Source: Veillonella intestinalis
Lineage (GTDB): Bacteria; Bacillota; Negativicutes; Veillonellales; Veillonellaceae
Assembly (NCBI RefSeq): GCF_943193155.1
Contig: NZ_CALPDB010000001.1
Coordinates: forward strand, 434,001 to 498,000
Direction: 5' to 3'
DNA: 64,000 bases
The translations under genes and the position numbers were made by a program. Shown here piece after piece: positions 44,924-54,214 of the stretch (the stretch's first letter is position 1; every line of letters starts with the position of its first letter). A model generated the notes under the pieces. That model had not been told where the DNA came from and made no database searches. It saw nothing but the letters and a program-made list of their open reading frames with translations.

Positions 44924-45844
44924 TTATTTTGACAAAACATAAGCTTTACTATTATTAGCAATTTCATCGATAAATTGATCTAACATTTCATAACGCTTAC
45001 GATACATATTGCGTTTATGAGTTTTAGCTGTTTCATAGGTTTTTCGTTCTTCTGCTAGTGGAATCCGAAAATACTTACTATCTTCCGGACATACTGCGCC
45101 GCCTAATTCTTCCCAAAATGGGTCAAATTGAACTTTTTTAGAACGATTACCTCGAATTAAATGGCTATTAGTATAGAAACCTTCATCAGAAATGGCATAT
45201 AAGGAAGAAATTCCCATATTAGTAGCAAGTTGACGCATCAAGAAGAACATAAAATTCTTTGGTCTATAACTGTGCATCTTTTTCGTAATTTTTTTAGCTT
45301 TTTCTAAACCATTTGGAGACCCTTGAATTGTACCAATCCAAATACAAGGTTCACCATTAAATCCATGACCTAGGCGGAAATTAATATGATACACCCATTC
45401 GCCATCATAATTTAAAAATAAACTTAAAAAACCTTCTTTACGTTGACCCGTATGAAACCAAAGTTCACTTTTTAAATTTAATTCCTCATTCTCCCAAATA
45501 GTAATGGCATGGCTCACATCAGGATTATACATCTCAGTAATAGCCTGTGCCTGAAAATATTGAGGTAACATATCAAAGTGTTCTTTAATAGCTTCTAAGC
45601 GCTGTTGTGCCGTAGAGTTTTTAAATAAAAACACACGATTAATCACTTCATAAATACCTTCATGCCGTGATAACAAATTAGGTAATGGAGCATAGGTATC
45701 AAAATACTCTATTAATTCTGTTAGTTGCTTCTTATTTTTATAAGAGCGACCTACAAATAATGTAATCCGTCGCTTTTCACGCCAGCTCTTATAACCATAA
45801 ATAGAACGACCTAAGGCCCATTGTTTTTTTGCATATGAAAACAT
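44924..45844 (-). CDS. VirK/YbjX family protein (DUF535)
   Basis: About 306 residues matching the DUF535 family: RRITLFVGRSYKNKKQLTELI, GEPCIWIGTIQGSPN, RPKNFMFFLMRQLA, FWEELGG. Family members in enteric bacteria are linked to virulence and outer-membrane modification, but no reaction is known. Start at 45844 (MFSYAKKQW) has AGGAG 7 bases upstream; the GTG five codons earlier overlaps that site. Confidence 0.85.
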   Translation of the reverse strand: MFSYAKKQWALGRSIYGYKSWREKRRITLFVGRSYKNKKQLTELIEYFDTYAPLPNLLSRHEGIYEVINRVFLFKNSTAQQRLEAIKEHFDMLPQYFQAQAITEMYNPDVSHAITIWENEELNLKSELWFHTGQRKEGFLSLFLNYDGEWVYHINFRLGHGFNGEPCIWIGTIQGSPNGLEKAKKITKKMHSYRPKNFMFFLMRQLATNMGISSLYAISDEGFYTNSHLIRGNRSKKVQFDPFWEELGGAVCPEDSKYFRIPLAEERKTYETAKTHKRNMYRKRYEMLDQFIDEIANNSKAYVLSK

Positions 45845-46068
45845 ACTTACACTCCTCACATCTACCTATTACTACATTGCACTACATTGTATTATCTTTT
45901 AATGTGTTCTCTCCTTCTATCAATAGTTTGCCATTTTATATGCCCCGAAGAAAAATACACAAATTATCAATATCTTGTATTCTTAATTTTTTAAAACGCC
46001 TTATATGGTAAAGGGTTTCTAATCTATTGTAACACGAAATGGCGAAAAGAACTATCAAAGTCCATAGA
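45845..46068. other. Intergenic region upstream of the DUF535 gene
   Basis: AT-rich; no gene seen. Only notable item is the short direct repeat ACTACATTG at about 45872-45890. A minus-strand promoter for the DUF535 gene should lie here but none is convincing. Confidence 0.4.
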
Positions 46069-46101
46069 AAAAAGACTGTTACTTTATGTAACAGTCTTTT
46101 T
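46069..46101 (-). terminator. Terminator of the cupin gene
   Basis: Perfect 14-bp stem AAAAAGACTGTTAC / GTAACAGTCTTTTT with a 5-nt loop and a T-run on minus. Confidence 0.85.
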
Positions 46102-46184
46102 ATAAATATCTTAATTAGATACTAGTCTTGTTAACAGTAATTTTCTTTTTCCTCAACCGTCAATTATAGTCAATTTAACATAAA

Positions 46185-46673
46185 TTATTTCTTAACTACC
46201 GCCAAATACTGTTCGTCACTTACTGGTTCGAGCCACTCTGTACTTGTATTCTCACCAGGCACTTCAATAGCTAAATGAGAAAACCAATGTTCCCCATCAG
46301 CACCATGCCAATGCTTTACACCCGCTGGAATGGTAATCACAGTACCTGTTAAAATCTCTTGAGGTTCTTCACCCCACGCTTGATAAAAACTACGACCGCC
46401 TACACCAATTAAAATTTGTCCGCCTCCTTTATCACCATGATGAATATGCCAATCATTACGACATTTAGGCTCAAAGGTCACATTATAAATCCCCAACGAC
46501 TTAGTTTCAATAGGTGCTAAATAACTAGTACCAACAAAATATTGAGCAAAGGCGACATTTTCTTCCCCTATAGGGAATATCATAGACTTTGCATGTTCAC
46601 CTTCTGTTGTAGCAACAGTTATAGGAAGTCCATTAATATTAGTATATTCTTTTTTATTTGTGTTCATAGCCAT
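46185..46673 (-). CDS. Cupin-domain protein
   Basis: 162 residues, single cupin barrel. Motif 1: CRNDWHIHHGDKGGGQILIGVGG; motif 2: GVKHWHGADGEHWFSHLAI, giving a His-rich metal site. Looks like the small cupins related to quercetinase-type and carboxymuconolactone-linked proteins; substrate unknown. GGAGG lies 6 bases from the ATG. Its promoter is of the MerR-regulated type, so it is probably induced by an electrophile, metal or redox stress. Confidence 0.88.
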   Translation of the reverse strand: MAMNTNKKEYTNINGLPITVATTEGEHAKSMIFPIGEENVAFAQYFVGTSYLAPIETKSLGIYNVTFEPKCRNDWHIHHGDKGGGQILIGVGGRSFYQAWGEEPQEILTGTVITIPAGVKHWHGADGEHWFSHLAIEVPGENTSTEWLEPVSDEQYLAVVKK

Positions 46674-46729
46674 TCATATCCTCCATTTTTACATTAGCTA
46701 AATACATAAGGTATATTATTCATATACTT

Positions 46730-46760
46730 ACACTACACCTTGAAGTTAACTTTAAGTCAA
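46730..46760 (-). promoter_or_regulatory. MerR-family-type promoter of the cupin gene
   Basis: TTGACT -35 (46755-46760), TAGTGT -10 (46730-46735), 19-bp spacer, with a near-perfect inverted repeat CTTGAAGTT / AACTTTAAG (46739-46756) inside it. A spacer 2 bp too long with a centred palindrome is the hallmark of MerR-regulated promoters (e.g. AdhR/NmlR type). Confidence 0.75.
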
Positions 46761-46782
46761 GTGTCAAATAAAAACTATAAAA

Positions 46783-46806
46783 AGAAGAGGCCCTAGGACC
46801 TCTTCT
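46783..46806 (-). terminator. Terminator of the pyruvate carboxylase gene
   Basis: Stem AGAAGAGG-(T)CCTAGG-CCTCTTCT with short loop, T5 run on minus; about 80 bases past the stop. Confidence 0.8.
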
Positions 46807-46882
46807 AAATTAGCATGAACACAATATCCACAATATTGATGTTATATATTCATACATGATTCAATTATTTGAAATATACCTA

Positions 46883-49800
46883 TTAAGAGTTAGAACGGTC
46901 TTGAATCTTAATCAAGCAATCGCCACTTTCAATACGACTACCTTCACGCACATATACTTCGCCAACGATACCATCGATAGGTGAAGTAATGGTAGTTTCC
47001 ATCTTCATTGCTTCTGTTACGATTAAAGGTTCTCCCTTCAAGACGCTTTGACCACTCTTAACGAGAATCTTAACAACGGAGCCAGATAAAGTAGCACCCA
47101 CTTCACCAGGTTGTGTTTTATCCACTTTATGACGTACCACACCCGTTGTCTTAACATGTTTATCACGCACTTTAATATCACGTGGCTGACCATTAAATTC
47201 AAAGCTAATAATACGATTACCATCTTCATCCACTTCACTAACATGGATTAATTTAATAATCAACATTTTACCTTTTTCAATGGTTACATGAATAGACTCA
47301 CCACGGCGCATACCAAAGAAGAATGTTGGTGTATCTAGTACAGAAATGTCATCATAATCACCATTAAATTCTACATAATCACTATATACTTTTGGATATA
47401 AGCAATAGGCAATAACATCTTCATCAGTAGCGGGAGACCCCATATCAATCAATTTCTTACGAACATCTTCAAAATCAACTGGTTCTAAGGAAGCTCCTGG
47501 GCGACCTTTCAATGGCTTCTTACCTTTTAAAATGATTTTCTGTAATTTTTCAGGGAAACCTTGATAAGGAACTCCTAAATATCCTTGGAAGAATTCTACA
47601 ACGGATTGTGGGAAGTCTAATGTTTCCCCTTTATTGTAAATATCTTCTTCTGTCAAATCATTTTGAACCATGAATAAAGTCATATCACCTACAACTTTAG
47701 AGGATGGTGTTACTTTGATAATATCACCAAACATCATGCTAACTTGATGATATACAGTCTTAACTTCATCCCAGCGATCACCTAAACCAACACTCTTAGA
47801 TTGCTGTTGTAAGTTAGAGAATTGACCACCTGGCATTTCATGTTGATATACTTCAGTGCTAGGGTATGGATTTGTTTTATCTACGCCTTTATAGTATGGA
47901 CGGATGGAAGCAAAATAATGAGACATGTGTTCCATATAGTTTGCATCCATTTCAGGCTGACGTTCATGACCAGATAAACCATAATATAAAGAGTTCATGC
48001 TAGGTTGGCTTGTACCATTAGCAAAAGCAGAATACGCTACGTCAACTACATCAACACCAGCATCAATAGCACGACCATAACTATAAATGGCATTGCCCGC
48101 CCCTTCATGAGTATGTAAATGAATAGGTAAATCAACAGCATCTTTTAACGCAGATACTAAGTTATAAGCAGCTTGTGGTTTTAAAAGGCCTGCCATATCT
48201 TTAATAGCAATGATATTAGCACCCGCTTTTTCCACTTCTTTTGCCATCTTCACATAGTAATCTAAATTATATTTTGGACGACTAGCATCTAAAATATCGC
48301 CTGTATAGCATAAGGAAACTTCCGCAATCTTATTCTGATTACGTACTTCATCAATAGCTACATGCATATTATCTAAGCTATTCAAGCTATCAAATACACG
48401 GAATACATCAACCCCATTAGCAGCTGCTAATTTAATAAATTGACGCACTACATTGTCTGGATAGCTAGTATAACCTACTGCATTAGCACCGCGAAGCAAC
48501 ATTTGCAATAATACATTTGGTACTTCTTTGCGGAACATGCGAAGTCGTTCCCATGGATCTTCATGTAAGAAACGATACGCTACATCAAATGTAGCACCGC
48601 CCCAACATTCTAAAGAGAATAGATTAGGTACCCCACGAGCTGCTTCACCAGCTACACGAGCCATATCGACTGTACGCAATCGAGTTGCAAATAAAGATTG
48701 ATGCGCATCACGCCAAGTTGTATCTGTGAAATATACTTGTTTCTGTTCCATCAACCATTTAGAGAAACCTTCTGGTCCTAATTCATCAAATTTTTGTTTT
48801 GTCCCAGCTGGTGGTTTAATAGAAAGCAATGGTGGCATCTGAATTGGTTCAAAATCAGGTACATCTTGATGACCCAAACCTTGATAGCCATTAACCGTAA
48901 CATCAGCAATATAGCGCAACATTTTAGTACCACGGTCACGCACTTGTTTAAAGACAAACAATTCAGGATGTTCATCAATAAAGTTTACATTGCAAGTACC
49001 TGCAATAAATTCTGGACTTTCCAATACATTAATCAAGAAGTGAATATTTGTTTTAACACCACGGATACGGAATTCACGTAAACAACGTAGCATTTTTTGA
49101 ATAGACTCTTCTGGTGTTAAGGCCCAAGAAGACGCTTTTACTAACAAGGAGTCGTAATAAGGCGTAATAACTGAACCAGTAAAGGCGTTACCACCGTCAA
49201 GACGAATACCAAAACCGCCGCTTGAACGATAAGCAACTAATTTACCAGTATCAGGCATAAAGTTATTGCTAGGATCTTCTGTTGTAATACGACACTGAAT
49301 AGCCTGACCATTACATTCAATTTTATCTTGTGTAGGAATGCCTACTTCTTCATCAAATAAGGAATATCCTTCAGCTACACGAATTTGAGTGTGAACAATG
49401 TCGATACCTGTAATTAACTCAGTAATAGTATGTTCTACCTGAATACGAGGGTTAACTTCAATAAAGTAGAAATTACCATCATTAGTAACAAGGAATTCTA
49501 CCGTACCAGCCCCTACGTATTTAACATTTTTCATAATTTTAACAGCCGCATCACAAATGCGTTGACGAGTTTCAAGTGGCAATGCAAAGGCTGGTGCTAT
49601 TTCAACAACTTTCTGATGGCGTCGTTGTACAGAACAGTCACGTTCATGCAAATGAACTACATTACCATGACTATCCCCCATAATTTGAACTTCAATATGT
49701 TTAGGTTCAACAATGAGTTTTTCAACATATACTTCATCGTCACCAAAGGCCATCTTAGCTTCTGATTTAGCACGATCATAAGCTTCACGCAATTCACCCA

Positions 49801-50329
49801 TGGATTCAACAGCACGCATACCACGGCCGCCACCACCATTAACAGCTTTAATCATTAATGGGAAACCATGCGTTTTAGCAAACTCTTCGAGTTCTTCAAA
49901 ATTATTTAAAGGCCCATCACTACCTGGAATCATAGGAATACCAGCTAGTTTGGCCTGAATACGTGCATTTACTTTATCCCCAAACATTTCTAAATGCTCT
50001 AAGCGAGGACCAATAAAAATAATCCCTTCTTCTTCACATCGCTTAGCAAAACGGGCATTCTCTGCCAAGAAGCCGTAGCCAGGATGAATAGCATCAACAT
50101 CATGTTCATGGGCAATGCGAATGATATCTTCAATATCTAAGTACGCATCAACTGGTTTTTTACCACGTCCTACTAAGTAGGCTTCATCCGCTTGATTGCG
50201 GTGCAAAGAAAGCGAATCCTCTTTTGAATAAATGGCTACTGTGCGAATTCCCATTTCATTGCACGCACGGAATACGCGAATAGCAATTTCACCACGATTG
50301 GCAACCAATACAGATTTAATTTCTTTCAT
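46883..50329 (-). CDS. pyc: Pyruvate carboxylase
   Basis: 1148 residues, full-length single-chain form. N-terminal biotin carboxylase (VANRGEIAIRVFRACNEMGI; GGGGRGMRAV ATP-grasp), central carboxyltransferase (DTTWRDAHQSLFATRLRT; HLHTHEGAGNAI), C-terminal biotinyl domain with TEAMKMETT (biotin Lys at about 1109). Makes oxaloacetate from pyruvate and bicarbonate. In lactate-fermenting Veillonella this feeds the malate-succinate-propionate route. Monocistronic. Confidence 0.97.
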   Translation of the reverse strand: MKEIKSVLVANRGEIAIRVFRACNEMGIRTVAIYSKEDSLSLHRNQADEAYLVGRGKKPVDAYLDIEDIIRIAHEHDVDAIHPGYGFLAENARFAKRCEEEGIIFIGPRLEHLEMFGDKVNARIQAKLAGIPMIPGSDGPLNNFEELEEFAKTHGFPLMIKAVNGGGGRGMRAVESMGELREAYDRAKSEAKMAFGDDEVYVEKLIVEPKHIEVQIMGDSHGNVVHLHERDCSVQRRHQKVVEIAPAFALPLETRQRICDAAVKIMKNVKYVGAGTVEFLVTNDGNFYFIEVNPRIQVEHTITELITGIDIVHTQIRVAEGYSLFDEEVGIPTQDKIECNGQAIQCRITTEDPSNNFMPDTGKLVAYRSSGGFGIRLDGGNAFTGSVITPYYDSLLVKASSWALTPEESIQKMLRCLREFRIRGVKTNIHFLINVLESPEFIAGTCNVNFIDEHPELFVFKQVRDRGTKMLRYIADVTVNGYQGLGHQDVPDFEPIQMPPLLSIKPPAGTKQKFDELGPEGFSKWLMEQKQVYFTDTTWRDAHQSLFATRLRTVDMARVAGEAARGVPNLFSLECWGGATFDVAYRFLHEDPWERLRMFRKEVPNVLLQMLLRGANAVGYTSYPDNVVRQFIKLAAANGVDVFRVFDSLNSLDNMHVAIDEVRNQNKIAEVSLCYTGDILDASRPKYNLDYYVKMAKEVEKAGANIIAIKDMAGLLKPQAAYNLVSALKDAVDLPIHLHTHEGAGNAIYSYGRAIDAGVDVVDVAYSAFANGTSQPSMNSLYYGLSGHERQPEMDANYMEHMSHYFASIRPYYKGVDKTNPYPSTEVYQHEMPGGQFSNLQQQSKSVGLGDRWDEVKTVYHQVSMMFGDIIKVTPSSKVVGDMTLFMVQNDLTEEDIYNKGETLDFPQSVVEFFQGYLGVPYQGFPEKLQKIILKGKKPLKGRPGASLEPVDFEDVRKKLIDMGSPATDEDVIAYCLYPKVYSDYVEFNGDYDDISVLDTPTFFFGMRRGESIHVTIEKGKMLIIKLIHVSEVDEDGNRIISFEFNGQPRDIKVRDKHVKTTGVVRHKVDKTQPGEVGATLSGSVVKILVKSGQSVLKGEPLIVTEAMKMETTITSPIDGIVGEVYVREGSRIESGDCLIKIQDRSNS

Positions 50330-50435
50330 GAGACTTCCTCCTCAACTTTGTTACCTCTCTACATTGTAGAAGTATTCCCTCCAGAATACAACCTTTATAT
50401 TTCATGTATACACAATACATACATGAGATAACCTG

Positions 50436-51131
50436 TTAGTAATAGGTAATTAAAAGGCCTATGAAATACAAGGCTTCTAATACCATAACAATCCCCATTA
50501 AACGCTTGAACCAAAGAATACCCGTTCGGTAATTAGGTCGCGTTACTAATTTAGCTAGCCGTTCTAAACGATTCGTCAACCAAAATACAGGGATTAAATA
50601 TCCAATAATAAAGGATATGATTAACATTGATGCCAATTTCCAACCAGCAATCGCAATCGTAGCAACTAACCAGATATAAATTGGCAACCGATCATATCGC
50701 CATGAAAGACCGACTAACAAGCCTTGACGAACTATGGCTAACGTCCGCTGCCACGGTGTACCACGTCGTTCTAAACGTCGCTCTTCACGCCCTCGCAGTG
50801 GTGAAGGATGAATAAAAGCAACCCATTCAAAAGCTTGTAAAGCCATGACGACTAATAAAACAGCCCATATTATATAAGCTGCACCACCAATACTATACGG
50901 CCCTAAGATCCAAGATCCTAATACCCCTACTACTATAATAGAGGCCGCCATACCAATGGCAAAATAAATACGTTTATAAATGTGCCCAGCTAAGCGTGGC
51001 AAAATAGTTGCCACTGTTTCTGGCACTAATGACATGCCTAGCCCAGCTAGAAAAATTAATATAATTAAAATGAGCTTACCATAGGGCGTATTTAGGGCGT
51101 CTGTAATAAGCACTGTATACTCTGTTAACAT
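50436..51131 (-). CDS. Integral membrane protein of unknown function
   Basis: 231 residues with about six hydrophobic segments (roughly 18-36, 55-75, 80-100, 150-165, 170-190, 210-228) and a basic cytoplasmic loop (REERRLERRGTPWQR). I do not recognise the family; the layout recalls small transporters of the LysE/CcdA type, but no CcdA cysteines are present. AGGAG precedes the ATG; located 7 bases after the M18 aminopeptidase gene and so co-transcribed with it. Confidence 0.75.
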   Translation of the reverse strand: MLTEYTVLITDALNTPYGKLILIILIFLAGLGMSLVPETVATILPRLAGHIYKRIYFAIGMAASIIVVGVLGSWILGPYSIGGAAYIIWAVLLVVMALQAFEWVAFIHPSPLRGREERRLERRGTPWQRTLAIVRQGLLVGLSWRYDRLPIYIWLVATIAIAGWKLASMLIISFIIGYLIPVFWLTNRLERLAKLVTRPNYRTGILWFKRLMGIVMVLEALYFIGLLITYY

Positions 51132-51138
51132 AGGACTC

Positions 51139-52476
51139 CTATCGTAAAAACGCTCTCATTAAGCTTTCCAACGCTTCCTGGTCATTAGTCCCCATCGTTT
51201 CACGAGCCGAATGCATCGCCAAAATAGGAACGCCCACATCCATGGTACGCATAGCCATCAATGCAGATGAAATTGAACCTACTGTAGATCCACCAGGAAT
51301 GTTTGAACGATTAACATATATTTGATATGGAATTTGATTTGTCTCACACAAAGCCTTTACGGTTGCCATAGCCCAGGCATCACCAGCATAAGACTGACTA
51401 GCCGCGACCTTCAAAACTAATCCTTTATTAAGAACAGGCACATTAGTAAGGTCATTCTTTTCTGGATAATTAGGATGATAGCCATGTGCTACGTCCGCTG
51501 AAATCATAAAGCCGCCAGCCATATCTGCATAGCATTCTTCCTTAGTATAACCCATAGCCATATAGATTCGCTCTACAATTTGACTTAATACGGTAGAAGC
51601 ACCACCTTGCTTCGTCCGACTCCCTACTTCCTCATTATCGAATAAGGCTATAAGGCGTAAGCCCTCTGCATCGCTAACCTGAGCGGCTAATAGCCCTTCT
51701 AAACAAGCCATACAGGACGTCAAATTATCAATACGTGGCGAACTAATAAATTCTTCATAACGCCCAAAGGTAGTGCCCCCTTCTACAGGGTACAAGGTCA
51801 ATTCATAGGATAAAATATCTTCCACAGGCCGTTTCACCTGTTCGCTTAAAAATTGCAACCATGCATCAGCTTCCGCTGAATCGTCATCAGCATTTATTCC
51901 CGAACTACCGTCTACACCACTGACAGTAATAGGTTCTGCTCCTTCTGACATCATAAAAAGAGGCATCATATGAAGTTGCTTATCTAAAGCAACCCCATTA
52001 TTAATCTCACGATTCATATGAATAGCCAAATTAGGAATTGTCAATAAAGGCCGAGCTATATCAATATAATGTAATTCTGGGTGAAATGGATCATTAGACC
52101 GTGTCACTACTACACCAGCCATAGATAAAGGCCGATCTAACCAAGTATTTAATATCAAACCACCATAAGCTTCTACATTTAACTTGCCATACCCTTTAGT
52201 TTCCACTAAAGGATTCGGTTTCACCCGTAAAGCAGGAAAATCAGTATGAGCCGATGCAATGCGTAAAGAGTCTCGCATATCACTGCCAAGATGAAACGCA
52301 ATTAACGTTGTATCATATACTCTAATAAAATAGTCACCTTCACTAAGTGACCAAATATCTTCTAATTGTAATTCTTTAAAGCCATGAGCCAATAAAATAT
52401 CAGCACTCGCCTTCACGGTATGATACGGCGATGTGCTATTATCTATATAATCTAATAATCTTGCTACTGTTTTCAT
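51139..52476 (-). CDS. M18 family aminopeptidase (ApeB/aspartyl aminopeptidase type)
   Basis: 445 residues. Zinc and active-site blocks: SAHTDFPALRVKPNP, SPRIDNLTSCMACLEGL, LFDNEEVGSRTKQGG (catalytic Glu), SADVAHGYHPNYPEKND and the late His in LAMHSARE. The eukaryote-like ApeB/DAP subgroup, different from the M18 enzyme at 35321. Prefers acidic N-terminal residues in known members; inferred here. Confidence 0.93.
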   Translation of the reverse strand: MKTVARLLDYIDNSTSPYHTVKASADILLAHGFKELQLEDIWSLSEGDYFIRVYDTTLIAFHLGSDMRDSLRIASAHTDFPALRVKPNPLVETKGYGKLNVEAYGGLILNTWLDRPLSMAGVVVTRSNDPFHPELHYIDIARPLLTIPNLAIHMNREINNGVALDKQLHMMPLFMMSEGAEPITVSGVDGSSGINADDDSAEADAWLQFLSEQVKRPVEDILSYELTLYPVEGGTTFGRYEEFISSPRIDNLTSCMACLEGLLAAQVSDAEGLRLIALFDNEEVGSRTKQGGASTVLSQIVERIYMAMGYTKEECYADMAGGFMISADVAHGYHPNYPEKNDLTNVPVLNKGLVLKVAASQSYAGDAWAMATVKALCETNQIPYQIYVNRSNIPGGSTVGSISSALMAMRTMDVGVPILAMHSARETMGTNDQEALESLMRAFLR

Positions 52477-52538
52477 AGTTCACCTCATATGTTCAACTAT
52501 AAAGCTATTATAGCACAATTGCCATTAAAACGAAAAAG

Positions 52539-52551
52539 AAGGCTTGCCTTC
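52539..52551 (-). terminator. Terminator of the DASS transporter region
   Basis: Small stem GAAGG-CAAG-CCTTC with TTTTTCGTTTT behind it on minus; a larger alternative pairs AAGGCTT with AAGCCTT (52598-52604). Confidence 0.6.
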
Positions 52552-52688
52552 CACGGATTGTAAATAACGGTGATACTACTACAATCAACAAAGAAGTAAG
52601 CCTTCGTTTATACTCTTTTATACTCTTTTCAAAATTCAAGTAACTATCAATTCACTACCTAATTAATACATCTCTGACAAACTTAATA

Positions 52689-54089
52689 CTACCAAAGACC
52701 TAATACTTTCCACCAAACGGAACCAAGACCTAACCAAATAATTAAGTTTACTACCGATGCAATAAAACCAAGACGCCACCACGTATTTTGTGTCATATAG
52801 CCTGCATTGAAGCAGATTGGCGATGGTCCCGCCGCATAGTGTGTCAAAGACATACACAAGTTGGAGAAAAAGGCAAATGCAAACATAGCTAAGTATGGTG
52901 GTGTACCAGCACTAATAGCTACCGCTACAAATACTACATACATAGCTGTAATATGTACTGTCAAACTTGCGAAAATATAATGGGAATAAGTATACACTAA
53001 TAACAAAATTAAGAAGGCTGCTACCCAACTAATACCTTGTACTTCAGCACCTACCATATCCGCAAACCATGGAATAAAACCAAGTTTATTAAGCTGAGAC
53101 GCTAAAGCCATCATAGTCCCCATCCAAATTAAGGTATCCCAGCCACCTTTTTCTTCAGTTACATCAGACCAAGTCAATACTTTAGAAATTAAAAGAATGC
53201 TTACCCCTAATAAGGCTACTGTAGTCGCATTTAAACCAGTAAATTGACTAGTGGCCCATAAAATCAAAGATAAAATAAATACGCCAAGCATTACTTTTTC
53301 TGCAAAACTCATAGCCCCTAAGCCTTTTAATTCTTCAGCAATATGAGCTTGAATTTCACGAGTATCTTTTAACTCTGGTGGATAGATAAAGTATAAAACC
53401 AATGGCATAACGATTAAGGCCACAAGCCCTGGCACAATAGCCGCCATAGCCCAGTCACCCCAAGTAATAGTATACCCAAAGGATGCTGCAATTAAAGACG
53501 CCACTAAAGTATTCCCTGCCATAGAGGTCATAAACATAGCCGACGTAATCGTATTCCCTTGGTAAATCGTTTGGATTAAGAAGGCCCCAATTTTGCGAGC
53601 AGTAGGACCTGGTTCAGAGCCAAAGGCCGATGCCAACGATTTAGTAATAGGGAAAATAACACCACCCGCACGAGCTGTATTAGATGGTGTAGCTGGTGAT
53701 AAAATAAAATCACTAATAACTAACGCATAAGATAATTTCAAAGAATTACTACCTACTGCAGTAATCAAAGTATACGCAATACGCTTACCTAAGCCAGTCT
53801 TAATAAAGCCACGGGAGAATAAAAAAGCTGCTACAATCAACCAAATGGCTGTATTGGCAAAGCCTGCTAGGCCATCACCAATTTTTAATGTATTAGTCAC
53901 TGCGGAAACAACAATACTAATAATAGATAAGGCCCCAATTGGCAATGGTTGTAAAATAAAACCTAAAATTGTCCCTGCAAAAATAGCAAATAAATGCCAA
54001 GCTTGCGGTTTTAATCCCTCTGGTACTGGAGAAAACCATATGGCTACCCCCACCACAATTGGAATAATCCAAGACATATACTTTTTCAT
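52689..54089 (-). CDS. DASS-family dicarboxylate/anion transporter (CitT/SLC13)
   Basis: About 466 residues with 11-12 membrane helices. DASS motifs: SPATPSNTARAGGVIFPITKS and the second clamshell SHYIFASLTVHITAMY plus LSLTHYAAGPSPI (SNT-like). These carriers move malate, succinate, fumarate, 2-oxoglutarate or citrate, often by exchange. With pyruvate carboxylase nearby it may serve in dicarboxylate exchange during propionate fermentation (inference). Start 54089 (MKKYMSW) has AGAGGG 7 bases before it. Confidence 0.9.
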   Translation of the reverse strand: MKKYMSWIIPIVVGVAIWFSPVPEGLKPQAWHLFAIFAGTILGFILQPLPIGALSIISIVVSAVTNTLKIGDGLAGFANTAIWLIVAAFLFSRGFIKTGLGKRIAYTLITAVGSNSLKLSYALVISDFILSPATPSNTARAGGVIFPITKSLASAFGSEPGPTARKIGAFLIQTIYQGNTITSAMFMTSMAGNTLVASLIAASFGYTITWGDWAMAAIVPGLVALIVMPLVLYFIYPPELKDTREIQAHIAEELKGLGAMSFAEKVMLGVFILSLILWATSQFTGLNATTVALLGVSILLISKVLTWSDVTEEKGGWDTLIWMGTMMALASQLNKLGFIPWFADMVGAEVQGISWVAAFLILLLVYTYSHYIFASLTVHITAMYVVFVAVAISAGTPPYLAMFAFAFFSNLCMSLTHYAAGPSPICFNAGYMTQNTWWRLGFIASVVNLIIWLGLGSVWWKVLGLW

Positions 54090-54147
54090 GAACACGCCCT
54101 CTTTCTGATAACAACTTTGTTACTTGAATAATGTGTTATATAAAAAA

Positions 54148-54191
54148 CACAGGCTACTCTTCTTTCATAATTTAAAGATGAGCAACCTGTG
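54148..54191 (-). terminator. Terminator of the Mrp gene
   Basis: CACAGGCT-ACTC-TTCTTT pairs with AAAGA-GAG-CAACCTGTG with small mismatches; on minus it ends in a T6 run. Confidence 0.75.
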
Positions 54192-54214
54192 ATAAGAGTC
54201 CGACTATTAATTAC

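Noticed and set aside
49430-49765. 111-codon plus-strand frame inside the pyruvate carboxylase gene
   Set aside because: Antisense to a conserved domain of pyruvate carboxylase; no initiation signal.
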